Part shown: piece by piece, positions 1-6,002 of the stretch
Layout of the letters: each line of letters starts with the position of its first letter
Position numbering within the stretch: the stretch's first letter is position 1
NCBI GenBank assembly: GCA_028697935.1
Contig: JAQVEM010000072.1
Location: 1-6,773, forward strand
Source: Actinomycetota bacterium
GTDB taxonomy: Bacteria > Actinomycetota > Humimicrobiia > Humimicrobiales > Humimicrobiaceae
DNA: 6,773 nt
Direction: 5' to 3'
Translations under genes and position numbers: made by a program
The notes under the pieces: model-generated
The model's input: only the letters and a program-made list of their open reading frames with translations
What the model was told of the DNA's origin: nothing
The model's database searches: none

Positions 1-457
1 TCAACAAAGAAGTCAGATTCGATATACCATTGGCGTCAAGATTTTGCTCTTTTTTCTGATTACCTAAAGCCCTTAATAGAAGTGGTGCTAACTGTGATAA
101 CAAAGAACCAACCTGCTCCTGTTTTAAGCCCGTTGTTTTAGATAAATTTGTTTGAACCTGTTCTTTCTTATTAGAAAAGATGTGCTGTAATATTTTTGTA
201 CCATCTTCTTTATCAACGGTATTAAAAAAATTAAATAGATCTCCAATCTTGCCTTCTTGATGTTGTTCTAAGGCTTCTGTAAGAGACTGTGCTCCCTCAG
301 GGGTTCTGGTATTTCGATTCAGTGCTTCCATAAGTAAGGGTAACCCTAATTTTACAACCTGTTCTACCTTCTCAGTTTCGCCACCAATCGATTTATTCAA
401 CTGCTTTATAACTTTTTGATTGCTAACGATACCTGTTAATATTTGTAGAATATCCAT
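1..457 (-). CDS. DUF937 family protein, 3' end cut by window edge
   Basis: The first 152 residues are visible; the gene runs off the left edge with no stop. The start is ATG at 457-455, with GAGG six bases upstream. The protein is soluble and helical, with no signal peptide or membrane segment. It opens MDILQILTGIV and has a LPLLMEAL segment near residue 39, DKEDGTKIL near 82 and LAPLLLRALG near 123. This pattern of leucine-rich helices with a D-x-x-D-G-x-x-I-L segment is what I know from DUF937 (the family that includes E. coli YidB). Its biochemical function is not established. It is divergent from the gene at 700 and appears to have its own promoter. The family call rests on remembered pattern only, and the C-terminal domain is not visible. 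Confidence 0.72.
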   Translation of the reverse strand, partial: MDILQILTGIVSNQKVIKQLNKSIGGETEKVEQVVKLGLPLLMEALNRNTRTPEGAQSLTEALEQHQEGKIGDLFNFFNTVDKEDGTKILQHIFSNKKEQVQTNLSKTTGLKQEQVGSLLSQLAPLLLRALGNQKKEQNLDANGISNLTSLL

Positions 458-487
458 TTTTTGCCTCGCTTTATGACATTTTTATTA

Positions 488-516
488 ATTATACCAGCAA
501 ATATCTTATCTGTATA
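488..516 (-). promoter_or_regulatory. Probable sigma-A promoter for the DUF937 gene (extended -10)
   Basis: On the minus strand, TATACA (516-511) is followed by a 17-bp spacer and TATAAT (493-488), with TG one base upstream of the -10 (TGGTATAAT, an extended -10). The transcript would start near 481, giving a leader of about 25 nt that includes the GAGG ribosome binding site. A second minus-strand TATAAT (521-516) overlaps the proposed -35 but has no good -35 of its own. Confidence 0.5.
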
Positions 517-567
517 TTATAGTGGAATGATTGAATAAGTGTTTTGTTTATGTATTTTATTGCTTAT

Positions 568-584
568 GGAGGGCAAGAGCCTCC
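568..584. other. Short GC-rich stem-loop in the divergent intergenic region
   Basis: GGAGG (568-572) pairs with CCTCC (580-584). An extra C574-G579 pair forms if G573 is bulged, leaving an AAGA loop. It stands out in an otherwise AT-rich gap. It is not followed by a T-run on either strand, so it does not look like a terminator. It sits just upstream of the proposed -35 of the 700-1284 gene and could be a protein-binding site or chance. Confidence 0.3.
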
Positions 585-591
585 CTTACAC

Positions 592-620
592 TTACAATTA
601 TCGTAATTTTGTGATAAGAT
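592..620 (+). promoter_or_regulatory. Candidate promoter for the DUF6305-like gene
   Basis: TTACAA (592-597), a 17-bp spacer and TAAGAT (615-620), with TG at 612-613 making an extended -10 (TGATAAGAT). The -35 is weak and the -10 matches four of six consensus bases. It would give a leader of about 70 nt ending in the strong AAGGAGG site at 685-691. Confidence 0.35.
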
Positions 621-699
621 AGAAAAAAGATTCTTAAATATATTACTCGTATTACTTAAAGACTTAGAATTGGGTAATATTAATAAGGAGGCATTAATA

Positions 700-1284
700 A
701 TGTATAAGAGAAAAAAAACCAGGATAAGCAGTTTATTAATAAATGGATTATTAGTAACATTCTTTCTGCTATTTTTAACGGGGATATCATTTTCTGCAGA
801 TGAGACACCACAAATATTGATAACCTCTATCGGTCAAAGTCCGGACGCCAGGATGATAAATGTATTGATATCACGATATCAAATTGAAACTGCCTATGAA
901 CAACTTGCTACACCTGAGATGGTTAAAGACTATAAGATAGTTATCGCGGTAGTTGGAGGCAGCTCCAAAGGATTAGGGGCAGCAGGTATTGATAAGGAAC
1001 AGGAGCTATCCAGATCAAAAGCCCTGATTAAGGAGGTTAAAGAACTGGAAGTTAGTCTTCTGGTAATGCATATTGGTGGAGAGGCTAGAAGAGGTGCCCT
1101 CTCTGATGCCTTTTTAGATGTAGTAATACCATATGCCGACCATTTAATTATTGTAGAATCGGGTAATATGGATGGCTATTTTAATAAAATGAGTGAGGAA
1201 CATAAAATTCCTTTACAAAGTGTAGAAAAAATTGTAGATTGCGGTGAACTGGTAAAAGAGTATATTGAAAAAAATTTAGACTAA
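700..1284 (+). CDS. Secreted DUF6305-like protein
   Basis: The protein has 194 residues from ATG 700. An in-frame TTG exists at 670, but AAGGAGG (685-691) lies eight bases before the ATG and decides the start. The N-terminus is a signal peptide: basic MYKRKKTR, a hydrophobic core at about 11-31, and likely cleavage after SFSA (residue 33). The mature part looks like a small alpha/beta fold, with a first strand PQILITSIGQSPDA (37-50), a glycine-rich VVGGSSKGLGAAG (84-96), LVMHIGGEARRG (121-132) and HLIIVESGNMDGYF (148-161). I relate it to DUF6305, a family of exported Bacillota and Synergistota proteins of unknown function, from the ILITSxGQSPD motif; this is from memory. It converges on the M14/permease/gamma-glutamyltransferase cluster and may serve the same extracellular process (inference). 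No catalytic motif was recognised. Confidence 0.8.
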   Translation: MYKRKKTRISSLLINGLLVTFFLLFLTGISFSADETPQILITSIGQSPDARMINVLISRYQIETAYEQLATPEMVKDYKIVIAVVGGSSKGLGAAGIDKEQELSRSKALIKEVKELEVSLLVMHIGGEARRGALSDAFLDVVIPYADHLIIVESGNMDGYFNKMSEEHKIPLQSVEKIVDCGELVKEYIEKNLD

Positions 1285-1286
1285 AT

Positions 1287-1320
1287 ATAAGCCACGGCTA
1301 CTCCCGTGGCTTATCCTTTT
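1287..1320. terminator. Hairpin terminator between convergent genes, probably bidirectional
   Basis: ATAAGCCACGG (1287-1297) and CCGTGGCTTAT (1304-1314) form a perfect 11-bp stem with a six-base loop. On the plus strand it lies just after the stop at 1284 and is followed by CCTTTT, a modest T-run. On the minus strand it lies 46 nt past the stop of the M14-type gene and leads into ATTTAG and then a longer T-rich stretch. It can therefore end both transcripts. Confidence 0.8.
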
Positions 1321-1360
1321 CGATTTAAAAATCATTCAATTTTTGCTTATCTATTAATCC

Positions 1361-2485
1361 CTATTCCACTGATAATAGAAAATTGCCATACCCCTTCTCA
1401 AATAGCTCTTGATAAGAGGGCATGCCATAATATTGTACTTCTTTATCAGGAAACAAAAGATTCATATTTTCAATTAATACCCCTATAGCAGTAATGTGTC
1501 TCCCCACTCTTTCCTCAATAGGATGCCCATCTTCATCATAGGGAACATACAATCTGCCCAGTTCTGCCGCTTTAACATACATCTTGTCCTTCCCTGTCAA
1601 AACCAGAGCCTCATCTGTTCTTCCTCTTATCCTGCCCTGACTGGCATTTGCCGATTCCATAAGAATAGCCATTGTATCACTATAATCCCCCCATTCTCTA
1701 TGGGTTAGCCCCCGAAAAGAAGGAGGAGAAATTTCCAGGTTATAATTTAAGTCTTCCATCTGTAAATCCAAAACGGCCATACTGGCTAAATCTATTGCCC
1801 TTTCATGTGCTACAATTGCGTTTATAACCGGATACTCCGGGGAAGCCTCGTGTAAGTCTATAGATAAATCACTCTCTTCCTTTCTTATAATCTCCATAAT
1901 ACCATAGCAAATTTTTTCGGTATAATTCCCTTTAGGATCACCTGGATATCCCCTATTTAAATTGCGGGTTTCAGAGCCGGAAAGTGATTGGCCAAATTGA
2001 TTGATATAGATATCAGGATCAGGCCACTGATGAATAGGATTAGTGGCTCTTGAGCCATATCTGAACGCTCTCCTGCCATATGGTGTTTCGAAATGAATCT
2101 TCCGGGGAGAGCCTTCCTGGGGATCATTATGGGAATAGCCACTAAGATTAGCCTGTGGTATGACAATCATTCTGCCTTTGGTCAACACGGCATTTTCTAT
2201 CAACAAAACAGCAGATAGCATTGAAGACGGTTCATTGGGATGGGTCCCTCCCAAAACAACAACTGTACCTCCAGGTTCATTGCTCTCCAAAAAATAGATT
2301 GGGGTATCACAGTATTCCCCTTCTAATTCAGGAAAATAATCACTTAATCTACCAGTTCTACTGACTCCTGGTCCCTCAACGATTACATCAGATTCCCATT
2401 GGTCAACAAATTCTAAACCGGACAGTACTACAATAAGAGAGGTAAAAACTAATAAAAAGATAGCAATTTTTTGATTTTTTTTCAT
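1361..2485 (-). CDS. Membrane-anchored M14-type zinc hydrolase (succinylglutamate desuccinylase/aspartoacylase-like)
   Basis: The protein has 374 residues from ATG at 2485-2483, preceded by AAAGAGG with an eight-base gap. An in-frame TTG at 2509 lacks such a site and would only add eight residues before MKKNQK. The N-terminus has a lysine-rich start and one hydrophobic segment (about 7-24), either an uncleaved anchor or a signal peptide, so the enzyme should face outside. Metal-site motifs fit the family: GGTHPNEPSS with H82 and E85, SETRNLNRGYPG with R174, N175, N177 and R178 in the substrate-binding position, and IDLHEASP with H212 as third zinc ligand. E277 in ILMESAN is a candidate catalytic glutamate. 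Known members remove acyl or amino-acid caps from N-acyl amino acids or peptides; the substrate here is not known. It is the last gene of the minus-strand cluster, 49 nt after the 50-aa gene. Confidence 0.85.
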   Translation of the reverse strand: MKKNQKIAIFLLVFTSLIVVLSGLEFVDQWESDVIVEGPGVSRTGRLSDYFPELEGEYCDTPIYFLESNEPGGTVVVLGGTHPNEPSSMLSAVLLIENAVLTKGRMIVIPQANLSGYSHNDPQEGSPRKIHFETPYGRRAFRYGSRATNPIHQWPDPDIYINQFGQSLSGSETRNLNRGYPGDPKGNYTEKICYGIMEIIRKEESDLSIDLHEASPEYPVINAIVAHERAIDLASMAVLDLQMEDLNYNLEISPPSFRGLTHREWGDYSDTMAILMESANASQGRIRGRTDEALVLTGKDKMYVKAAELGRLYVPYDEDGHPIEERVGRHITAIGVLIENMNLLFPDKEVQYYGMPSYQELFEKGYGNFLLSVE

Positions 2486-2534
2486 TGGCAAAACCTCTTT
2501 CTGGCACAAATTATTGAAAAATATTTATAAAAAG

Positions 2535-2687
2535 CTATTTAATCATAAATAGTCTTAAAATAAAGGGGATAATCACCAGGGAACTGGTGAGCTGTTCCCA
2601 GACATTATCCTCCTTAAACATGTCCTGAATAATCAAAATAGTTAGAAATAAAATTATCGCTCTATAAATTAAGGTAATAATAGTCAT
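2535..2687 (-). CDS. 50-aa two-helix membrane protein
   Basis: The start is ATG at 2687-2685, with GGGAG about eight bases upstream. A longer in-frame reading from 2795 overlaps the permease gene and has no comparable site, so I reject it. The protein has two hydrophobic stretches (about 2-21 and 36-48) separated by a short polar, acidic stretch QDMFKEDNVWEQ, and it ends in LRLFMIK. It starts 23 nt after the permease stop and shares its direction, so it is very likely co-transcribed. In TRAP systems the permease works with a small membrane subunit (DctQ, normally four helices). This protein occupies that place but is far shorter, and no homology is claimed. It could be a small accessory subunit or a stability factor for the permease. 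Confidence 0.7.
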   Translation of the reverse strand: MTIITLIYRAIILFLTILIIQDMFKEDNVWEQLTSSLVIIPFILRLFMIK

Positions 2688-2710
2688 ACTTTTTCTCCCT
2701 TTCCAGTAAA

Positions 2711-3988
2711 CTACAGTAAATATTTTGCAAGAGTATTGGCAAAAATAATAACTACTATACTCCAGGCAGCAGTGATGATAGCCGGTATCAAACAATACTT
2801 TAACACCTTAAAGTAATTTTTTTCACCTACTACCTGTGCCGCAAATATCCCGGCTAATGCTGTTGGCGGTACCAGGTCACCTAAAGCTGACAATTGAGAT
2901 AATGCTGCTACTGTTATTACCGGGTTGCTCTCCAATAAAGCCAGGGCAAAAGGTACTCCCAGGACAGAAGCAGAACCATAGGCAGATACTGCCCCAAAAG
3001 CCGGTATACTGACCGCAATTCCCAGGTACAACAGATAGGCAGGTAAACTTAGACAATTGATAACAATATATCCTCTGACTCCGGTCAGGGTCATGACCTG
3101 AATAAACATTCCAACCCCCACTAAAATACCCAAAACCGGCAAAGCATCATGTACTGCTTCCTGTGAAATTTTTATAAAATTAAATTTCTTACCGGAAAAT
3201 ACTCCCACTAAAGCTGCAATTAAAAAATAGATAGGTATTCCCAGGGTGGGAAATAATTTGGGAAGAAAAGTCTCTCTTAACATCAAAACAAATAGAATAA
3301 TAATTGGTAAAAATAATCTTATTCCAAAATCAGCAAGATAAGATGTGGGAAGCTCGTCTTTTATCTTCTCATAATTAAATGTTTTAAGATGTTTTCTTCC
3401 TAAAAAGAGACTGGTAAAAATTATTAAAGGAACAGTGAGCAATAATAAGGGCAGAGTAAATCCGATGTAGGGTAAATCGATTCCCCCTCCTATTATCAAA
3501 GCATTAACATTAACAGGCGGAGCTGCCTCTCCAAATACAGCGGCCATTGCCACAACAGCTGCAGTTATCTCCTTTGGAAAACCCATGTATATCAATACAG
3601 GGGAGACCAGAACACCACCAGTTAAGACTGCAGCTGTAGAAGAACCGGTAATCATCCCTGGAAATGCAACAATAAGAGATAAACCAATAATTAATAAAGC
3701 CGGCCTGGAATAATATTTTTCTATTAGCCATCTGGTAACGGTATCCATCATACCATTGTATTGCACAACCTTCATAAAAATCATGGCAGTTGAAATCACC
3801 AGGATGGTATTGATATAGTTGAGCCCGCCTTCCACAAGATGTCGAATAGGAATACCAAATCCAGCCACCAGACAACCGGAAATAGCAGAGATAGCCATAG
3901 CTACACCAACCGGCAGCTTAAATTTAAAACAGCTTAAAGCAAAAACACCTACCATTACCACAAAATAAAGTAATTCAATGCTAAGCAA
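2711..3988 (-). CDS. TRAP DctM-like / ion-transporter superfamily permease
   Basis: The protein has 425 residues and is almost entirely hydrophobic, with roughly 11-12 membrane segments. It starts at TTG (3988-3986); the strong AAGGAGGGGA site seven bases upstream supports this, and no ATG lies near it. The two halves carry related hairpin motifs: FPGMITGSSTAAVLTGG (109-125) leading to EAAPPVNVNAL (154-164), and IPAFGAVSAYGSASVLG (328-344) leading to GDLVPPTALAG (370-380). Such an inverted two-fold design with a PP helix break is typical of TRAP large permeases and related secondary carriers of carboxylates. No DctP binding protein and no normal DctQ lie in the window, so it may act as an ion-coupled carrier alone or with the 50-aa protein. 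Its position between a gamma-glutamyltransferase and an acyl-amino-acid type hydrolase suggests an amino-acid or organic-acid substrate (inference). Confidence 0.85.
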   Translation of the reverse strand: MLSIELLYFVVMVGVFALSCFKFKLPVGVAMAISAISGCLVAGFGIPIRHLVEGGLNYINTILVISTAMIFMKVVQYNGMMDTVTRWLIEKYYSRPALLIIGLSLIVAFPGMITGSSTAAVLTGGVLVSPVLIYMGFPKEITAAVVAMAAVFGEAAPPVNVNALIIGGGIDLPYIGFTLPLLLLTVPLIIFTSLFLGRKHLKTFNYEKIKDELPTSYLADFGIRLFLPIIILFVLMLRETFLPKLFPTLGIPIYFLIAALVGVFSGKKFNFIKISQEAVHDALPVLGILVGVGMFIQVMTLTGVRGYIVINCLSLPAYLLYLGIAVSIPAFGAVSAYGSASVLGVPFALALLESNPVITVAALSQLSALGDLVPPTALAGIFAAQVVGEKNYFKVLKYCLIPAIITAAWSIVVIIFANTLAKYLL

Positions 3989-4013
3989 TATTTCCCCTCC
4001 TTTTCCCCCATCA

Positions 4014-4064
4014 TGTTAGGGGACGGTCCTTTGACATAATGTGTCAAAGGACCGTCCCCTAACA
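4014..4064. repeat. REP-like perfect inverted repeat (23-bp arms, 5-base loop)
   Basis: The arms at 4014-4036 and 4042-4064 are perfectly complementary over 23 bp, with loop TAATG. The core is GGGGACGGTCC followed by TTTGACA, mirrored on the other side. No T-run follows on either strand, so it is not a classic terminator. From memory, very similar GGGGACGGT(T/C)CTTTGACA palindromes recur in many Bacillota genomes, some near IS200/REP-associated tyrosine transposases, so I read it as a dispersed REP-type element. It occupies most of the gap between the gamma-glutamyltransferase stop (4074) and the permease ribosome binding site (about 3995-4002). In mRNA it would form a very stable hairpin that could protect the upstream message or dampen read-through into the permease. 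Confidence 0.75.
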
Positions 4065-4073
4065 GCTTTTAGT

Positions 4074-5774
4074 TTAGTAGCCGACGGCTATTCCATCACG
4101 GCGTGAGTCGCCACCACCGAACAGTACACCATTTTTCAACATTATACTCTGTGCGCCACCAAAATAGAGGTCATGAGCTTCTCTGACATCTACCTGGTTG
4201 CCAAGCAATCTCAATGCTTCTACAGATAAGACAGGTACACGGCTTTCTACAAAAATTGGCATTGCTTTACCTGCTGAAGAATAAGCATGGATGCGTGGTG
4301 CTTCAATAGCTTCATCCATCCCCATTCCAAAATCAATGACATTGGAGATAATCTGAGCCATGGCAGTAAAGATTCTGGTTGCACCGGGTGAGCCTAAAAC
4401 CATAAATACTTCACCATCTTTTTCCATTATAGTAGGAGACATACTGGATAATGGTGTTTTACCCGGTTCTGGAGCATTGGGCGATTCTGGATTGGTAGCA
4501 AAATCATCCATCTCATTGTTCATAATAATTCCTACCCCGGGAACTACCACACCTGAACCAAAGAAAAAGTTGATAGTCTGGGTTAGGGCAACTGCATTGC
4601 CTTCGGCATCTATTACTGACAGATGACTGGTGCTTTCATGTTCAAATATGCCTGGTTCTCCTGCCGGGATTTCTAATTTTGGATTGGATACATCAATCTG
4701 TTCTGCCAGGAATTTAGCATATTCTTTTGAAGTAAGACCTTTTAGAGGTATATCAGTAGCAAAAATTGGGTCTGCCATAAATTTTGCCCTATCAGCAAAA
4801 GCCATTTTCATTGCCTCTGCCATTACAGATATATGTGTGGGACCAAGATAATTCATATCGGCAATATCAAAGTTTTCCATTATATTTAAAATCTGTATCA
4901 GATGGGTTCCTCCAGAACTTGGAGGTGGCATTGAGTAGATATCATATCCACGATAATTACCTTTGACAGGTTCATGTCGATAGAGCTTATAATTTTTTAG
5001 ATCTTGAAGAGTTAGTATACCACCAGCAGCTTGAACGGCATCAACTATTTTCTGACCCAATTCGCCACCATAAAAGTGTTCAATTCCTTTATCAAGTATT
5101 TCGTGATAAGTATTTGCCAAATCCCGTTGTATCAGCATATCTCCGGTTTCTAAGGGAATACCGTCTTTGAGATAGGCTATTGCAAAGGGGTCATTCCAAT
5201 CAACTAACTTATCATAATTATCTTTGATCATATCGCTGAAAGTTTCAGTAATTTCAAATCCGTTTTCCATATATTCGATGGCAGGAGTCATAACCTCTTC
5301 TAAAGTCATAGTACCATATTCATCTAAAGCAGTTTTAAGGCCCATTAAGGTTCCAGGAACAGCACTTGCCATCCCTCCAACTTGAGTCCAATTTTCCTCT
5401 TTAGCCTGTTCTGAGGCATACATATCTTTTGTTGAAGCTGCAGGGGCGCGTTCTCTGTAATCTAAGATTATAATTTCGCTTGTTTCAGCAAAACGAACTA
5501 CCATAAAACCACCACCACCAATTCCTGAGGCATTGGGCTCAACTGCATTTAGGGCAAAGGCAGAAGCTATGGCTGCATCGATAGCATTACCACCTTCTTT
5601 TAATATCCTGACACCGGCTTCTGCTGCCAGAGGATGTGCAGCAGCCACCATACCATGTGCTGCAATGGTGTCTTGTGGAACATGCCTGTCTACAGCAAAT
5701 GAAGATAAAGTAGTAATTAATAGGATTAACAGGATGGTACAATAGAGAGCAGTCTTTTTTAAATTTATTTTCAT
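4074..5774 (-). CDS. ggt: Exported gamma-glutamyltransferase (gamma-glutamyl transpeptidase)
   Basis: The protein has 566 residues, the full family length. The start is ATG at 5774-5772, with AAAGGAG five bases upstream. The signal peptide is basic MKINLKK, a hydrophobic core at about 8-26 and likely cleavage after SSFA (residue 27), so the enzyme acts outside the membrane. The enzyme cleaves gamma-glutamyl amides such as glutathione by hydrolysis or transfer. Family landmarks are present: GGNAIDAAIA (61-70), DYRERAP with R107 matching the glutamate-binding arginine, STSHLSVID (381-389) with T382 as self-processing nucleophile and new N-terminus of the small subunit, NNEMDDF (419-425), PLSSMSPT (441-448), GSPGATR (461-467) and a C-terminal GIAVGY. 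The stretch between DDF and PLSS, which holds the lid loop in the E. coli enzyme, is about ten residues shorter here. It heads the minus-strand cluster, 85 nt before the permease. Confidence 0.95.
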   Translation of the reverse strand: MKINLKKTALYCTILLILLITTLSSFAVDRHVPQDTIAAHGMVAAAHPLAAEAGVRILKEGGNAIDAAIASAFALNAVEPNASGIGGGGFMVVRFAETSEIIILDYRERAPAASTKDMYASEQAKEENWTQVGGMASAVPGTLMGLKTALDEYGTMTLEEVMTPAIEYMENGFEITETFSDMIKDNYDKLVDWNDPFAIAYLKDGIPLETGDMLIQRDLANTYHEILDKGIEHFYGGELGQKIVDAVQAAGGILTLQDLKNYKLYRHEPVKGNYRGYDIYSMPPPSSGGTHLIQILNIMENFDIADMNYLGPTHISVMAEAMKMAFADRAKFMADPIFATDIPLKGLTSKEYAKFLAEQIDVSNPKLEIPAGEPGIFEHESTSHLSVIDAEGNAVALTQTINFFFGSGVVVPGVGIIMNNEMDDFATNPESPNAPEPGKTPLSSMSPTIMEKDGEVFMVLGSPGATRIFTAMAQIISNVIDFGMGMDEAIEAPRIHAYSSAGKAMPIFVESRVPVLSVEALRLLGNQVDVREAHDLYFGGAQSIMLKNGVLFGGGDSRRDGIAVGY

Positions 5775-5932
5775 TTTTTCTCCTTTCTTTTATTATCTAA
5801 GAATTTAACTACCTGTTTAGCATACTCACCCCCTATCTGTTCGGTAATTTTCAATTCAATCCAGCATAATAAATAAAGGCATAAAAAATTATAGGTATAG
5901 TCTATGAAACAAAATCCAGGACAGATATCTCT
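5771..5932 (-). pseudogene. Possible gene remnant: open frame ending in an ATGA overlap with the gamma-glutamyltransferase start
   Basis: A minus-strand frame stays open for 53 codons from a TAG at 5935-5933 to a TGA at 5773-5771. The TGA shares bases with the gamma-glutamyltransferase ATG (ATGA), a common translational-coupling arrangement. The last thirty or so residues look protein-like (ITEQIGGEYAKQVVKFLDN, then a lysine-rich tail). The upstream part is hydrophobic and cysteine-rich, and no ATG, GTG or sited TTG opens the frame. It could be the 3' end of a decayed upstream operon gene, or chance in AT-rich DNA. No family was recognised. Confidence 0.25.
5888..5893 (-). promoter_or_regulatory. 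Candidate -10 element upstream of the gamma-glutamyltransferase gene
   Basis: There is a perfect TATAAT on the minus strand at 5893-5888. The hexamer at the proper -35 distance (GATTTT) is poor, and there is no TG extension. It would give a leader of about 100 nt to the ATG at 5774. No better minus-strand promoter was seen in the gap. Confidence 0.25.
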
Positions 5933-5957
5933 CTATAAAGGAAAAATCTTTGGGTAA
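5904..5957 (+). CDS. Possible 17-codon leader-type ORF before a terminator
   Basis: ATG at 5904 opens a 17-residue frame (MKQNPGQISLYKGKIFG) ending in TAA at 5955-5957, nine bases before the hairpin terminator at 5966. Only a weak AGG lies upstream. The order ORF then terminator resembles a leader peptide or small transcript, but there is no plus-strand gene directly downstream that it would attenuate except the distant ThiF-like gene. It is antisense to the gamma-glutamyltransferase leader. Chance is quite likely. Confidence 0.15.
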   Translation: MKQNPGQISLYKGKIFG

Positions 5958-5965
5958 TAGACAAG

Positions 5966-5992
5966 TAGGAAAATCAATTTCCTATTTTTTTT
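5966..5992 (+). terminator. Orphan intrinsic terminator, plus strand
   Basis: TAGGAAA (5966-5972) and TTTCCTA (5978-5984) form a seven-base-pair stem with an ATCAA loop, followed directly by eight T residues (5985-5992). The stem is AT-rich and so only moderately stable, but the layout is canonical. No annotated plus-strand gene ends before it, so it would stop either a small RNA or antisense transcript from the gamma-glutamyltransferase leader region, or it is left over from a lost gene. Confidence 0.5.
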
Positions 5993-6002
5993 GCAGGTGA
6001 CT

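Noticed and set aside
670..699. TTG start ten codons upstream of the DUF6305-like ATG
   Set aside because: The AAGGAGG site falls inside this extension and points to ATG 700; the longer form would also spoil the signal peptide start.
1306..1708. Plus-strand frames opposite the M14-type gene
   Set aside because: They are antisense shadows of a gene with clear catalytic motifs and have no ribosome binding sites; one also runs through the terminator hairpin.
2486..2509. TTG start for the M14-type gene at 2509
   Set aside because: The AAAGAGG site lies within this stretch and is correctly spaced for the ATG at 2485.
2688..2795. N-terminal extension of the 50-aa gene into the permease gene
   Set aside because: It overlaps the permease 3' end out of frame, has cysteine- and tyrosine-rich content typical of a shadow frame, and has no ribosome binding site; the ATG at 2687 has GGGAG.
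3510..3875. 121-codon minus-strand frame inside the permease gene
   Set aside because: It is an alternate-frame shadow of the permease, rich in Cys, Trp and Tyr, with no initiation signal.
4014..4064. Palindrome as an intrinsic terminator of the gamma-glutamyltransferase transcript
   Set aside because: The hairpin is strong, but neither strand has a T-run after it, and the next gene continues in the same direction.
4360..5745. Plus-strand frames opposite the gamma-glutamyltransferase gene
   Set aside because: They are antisense shadows of a full-length, motif-complete enzyme gene.
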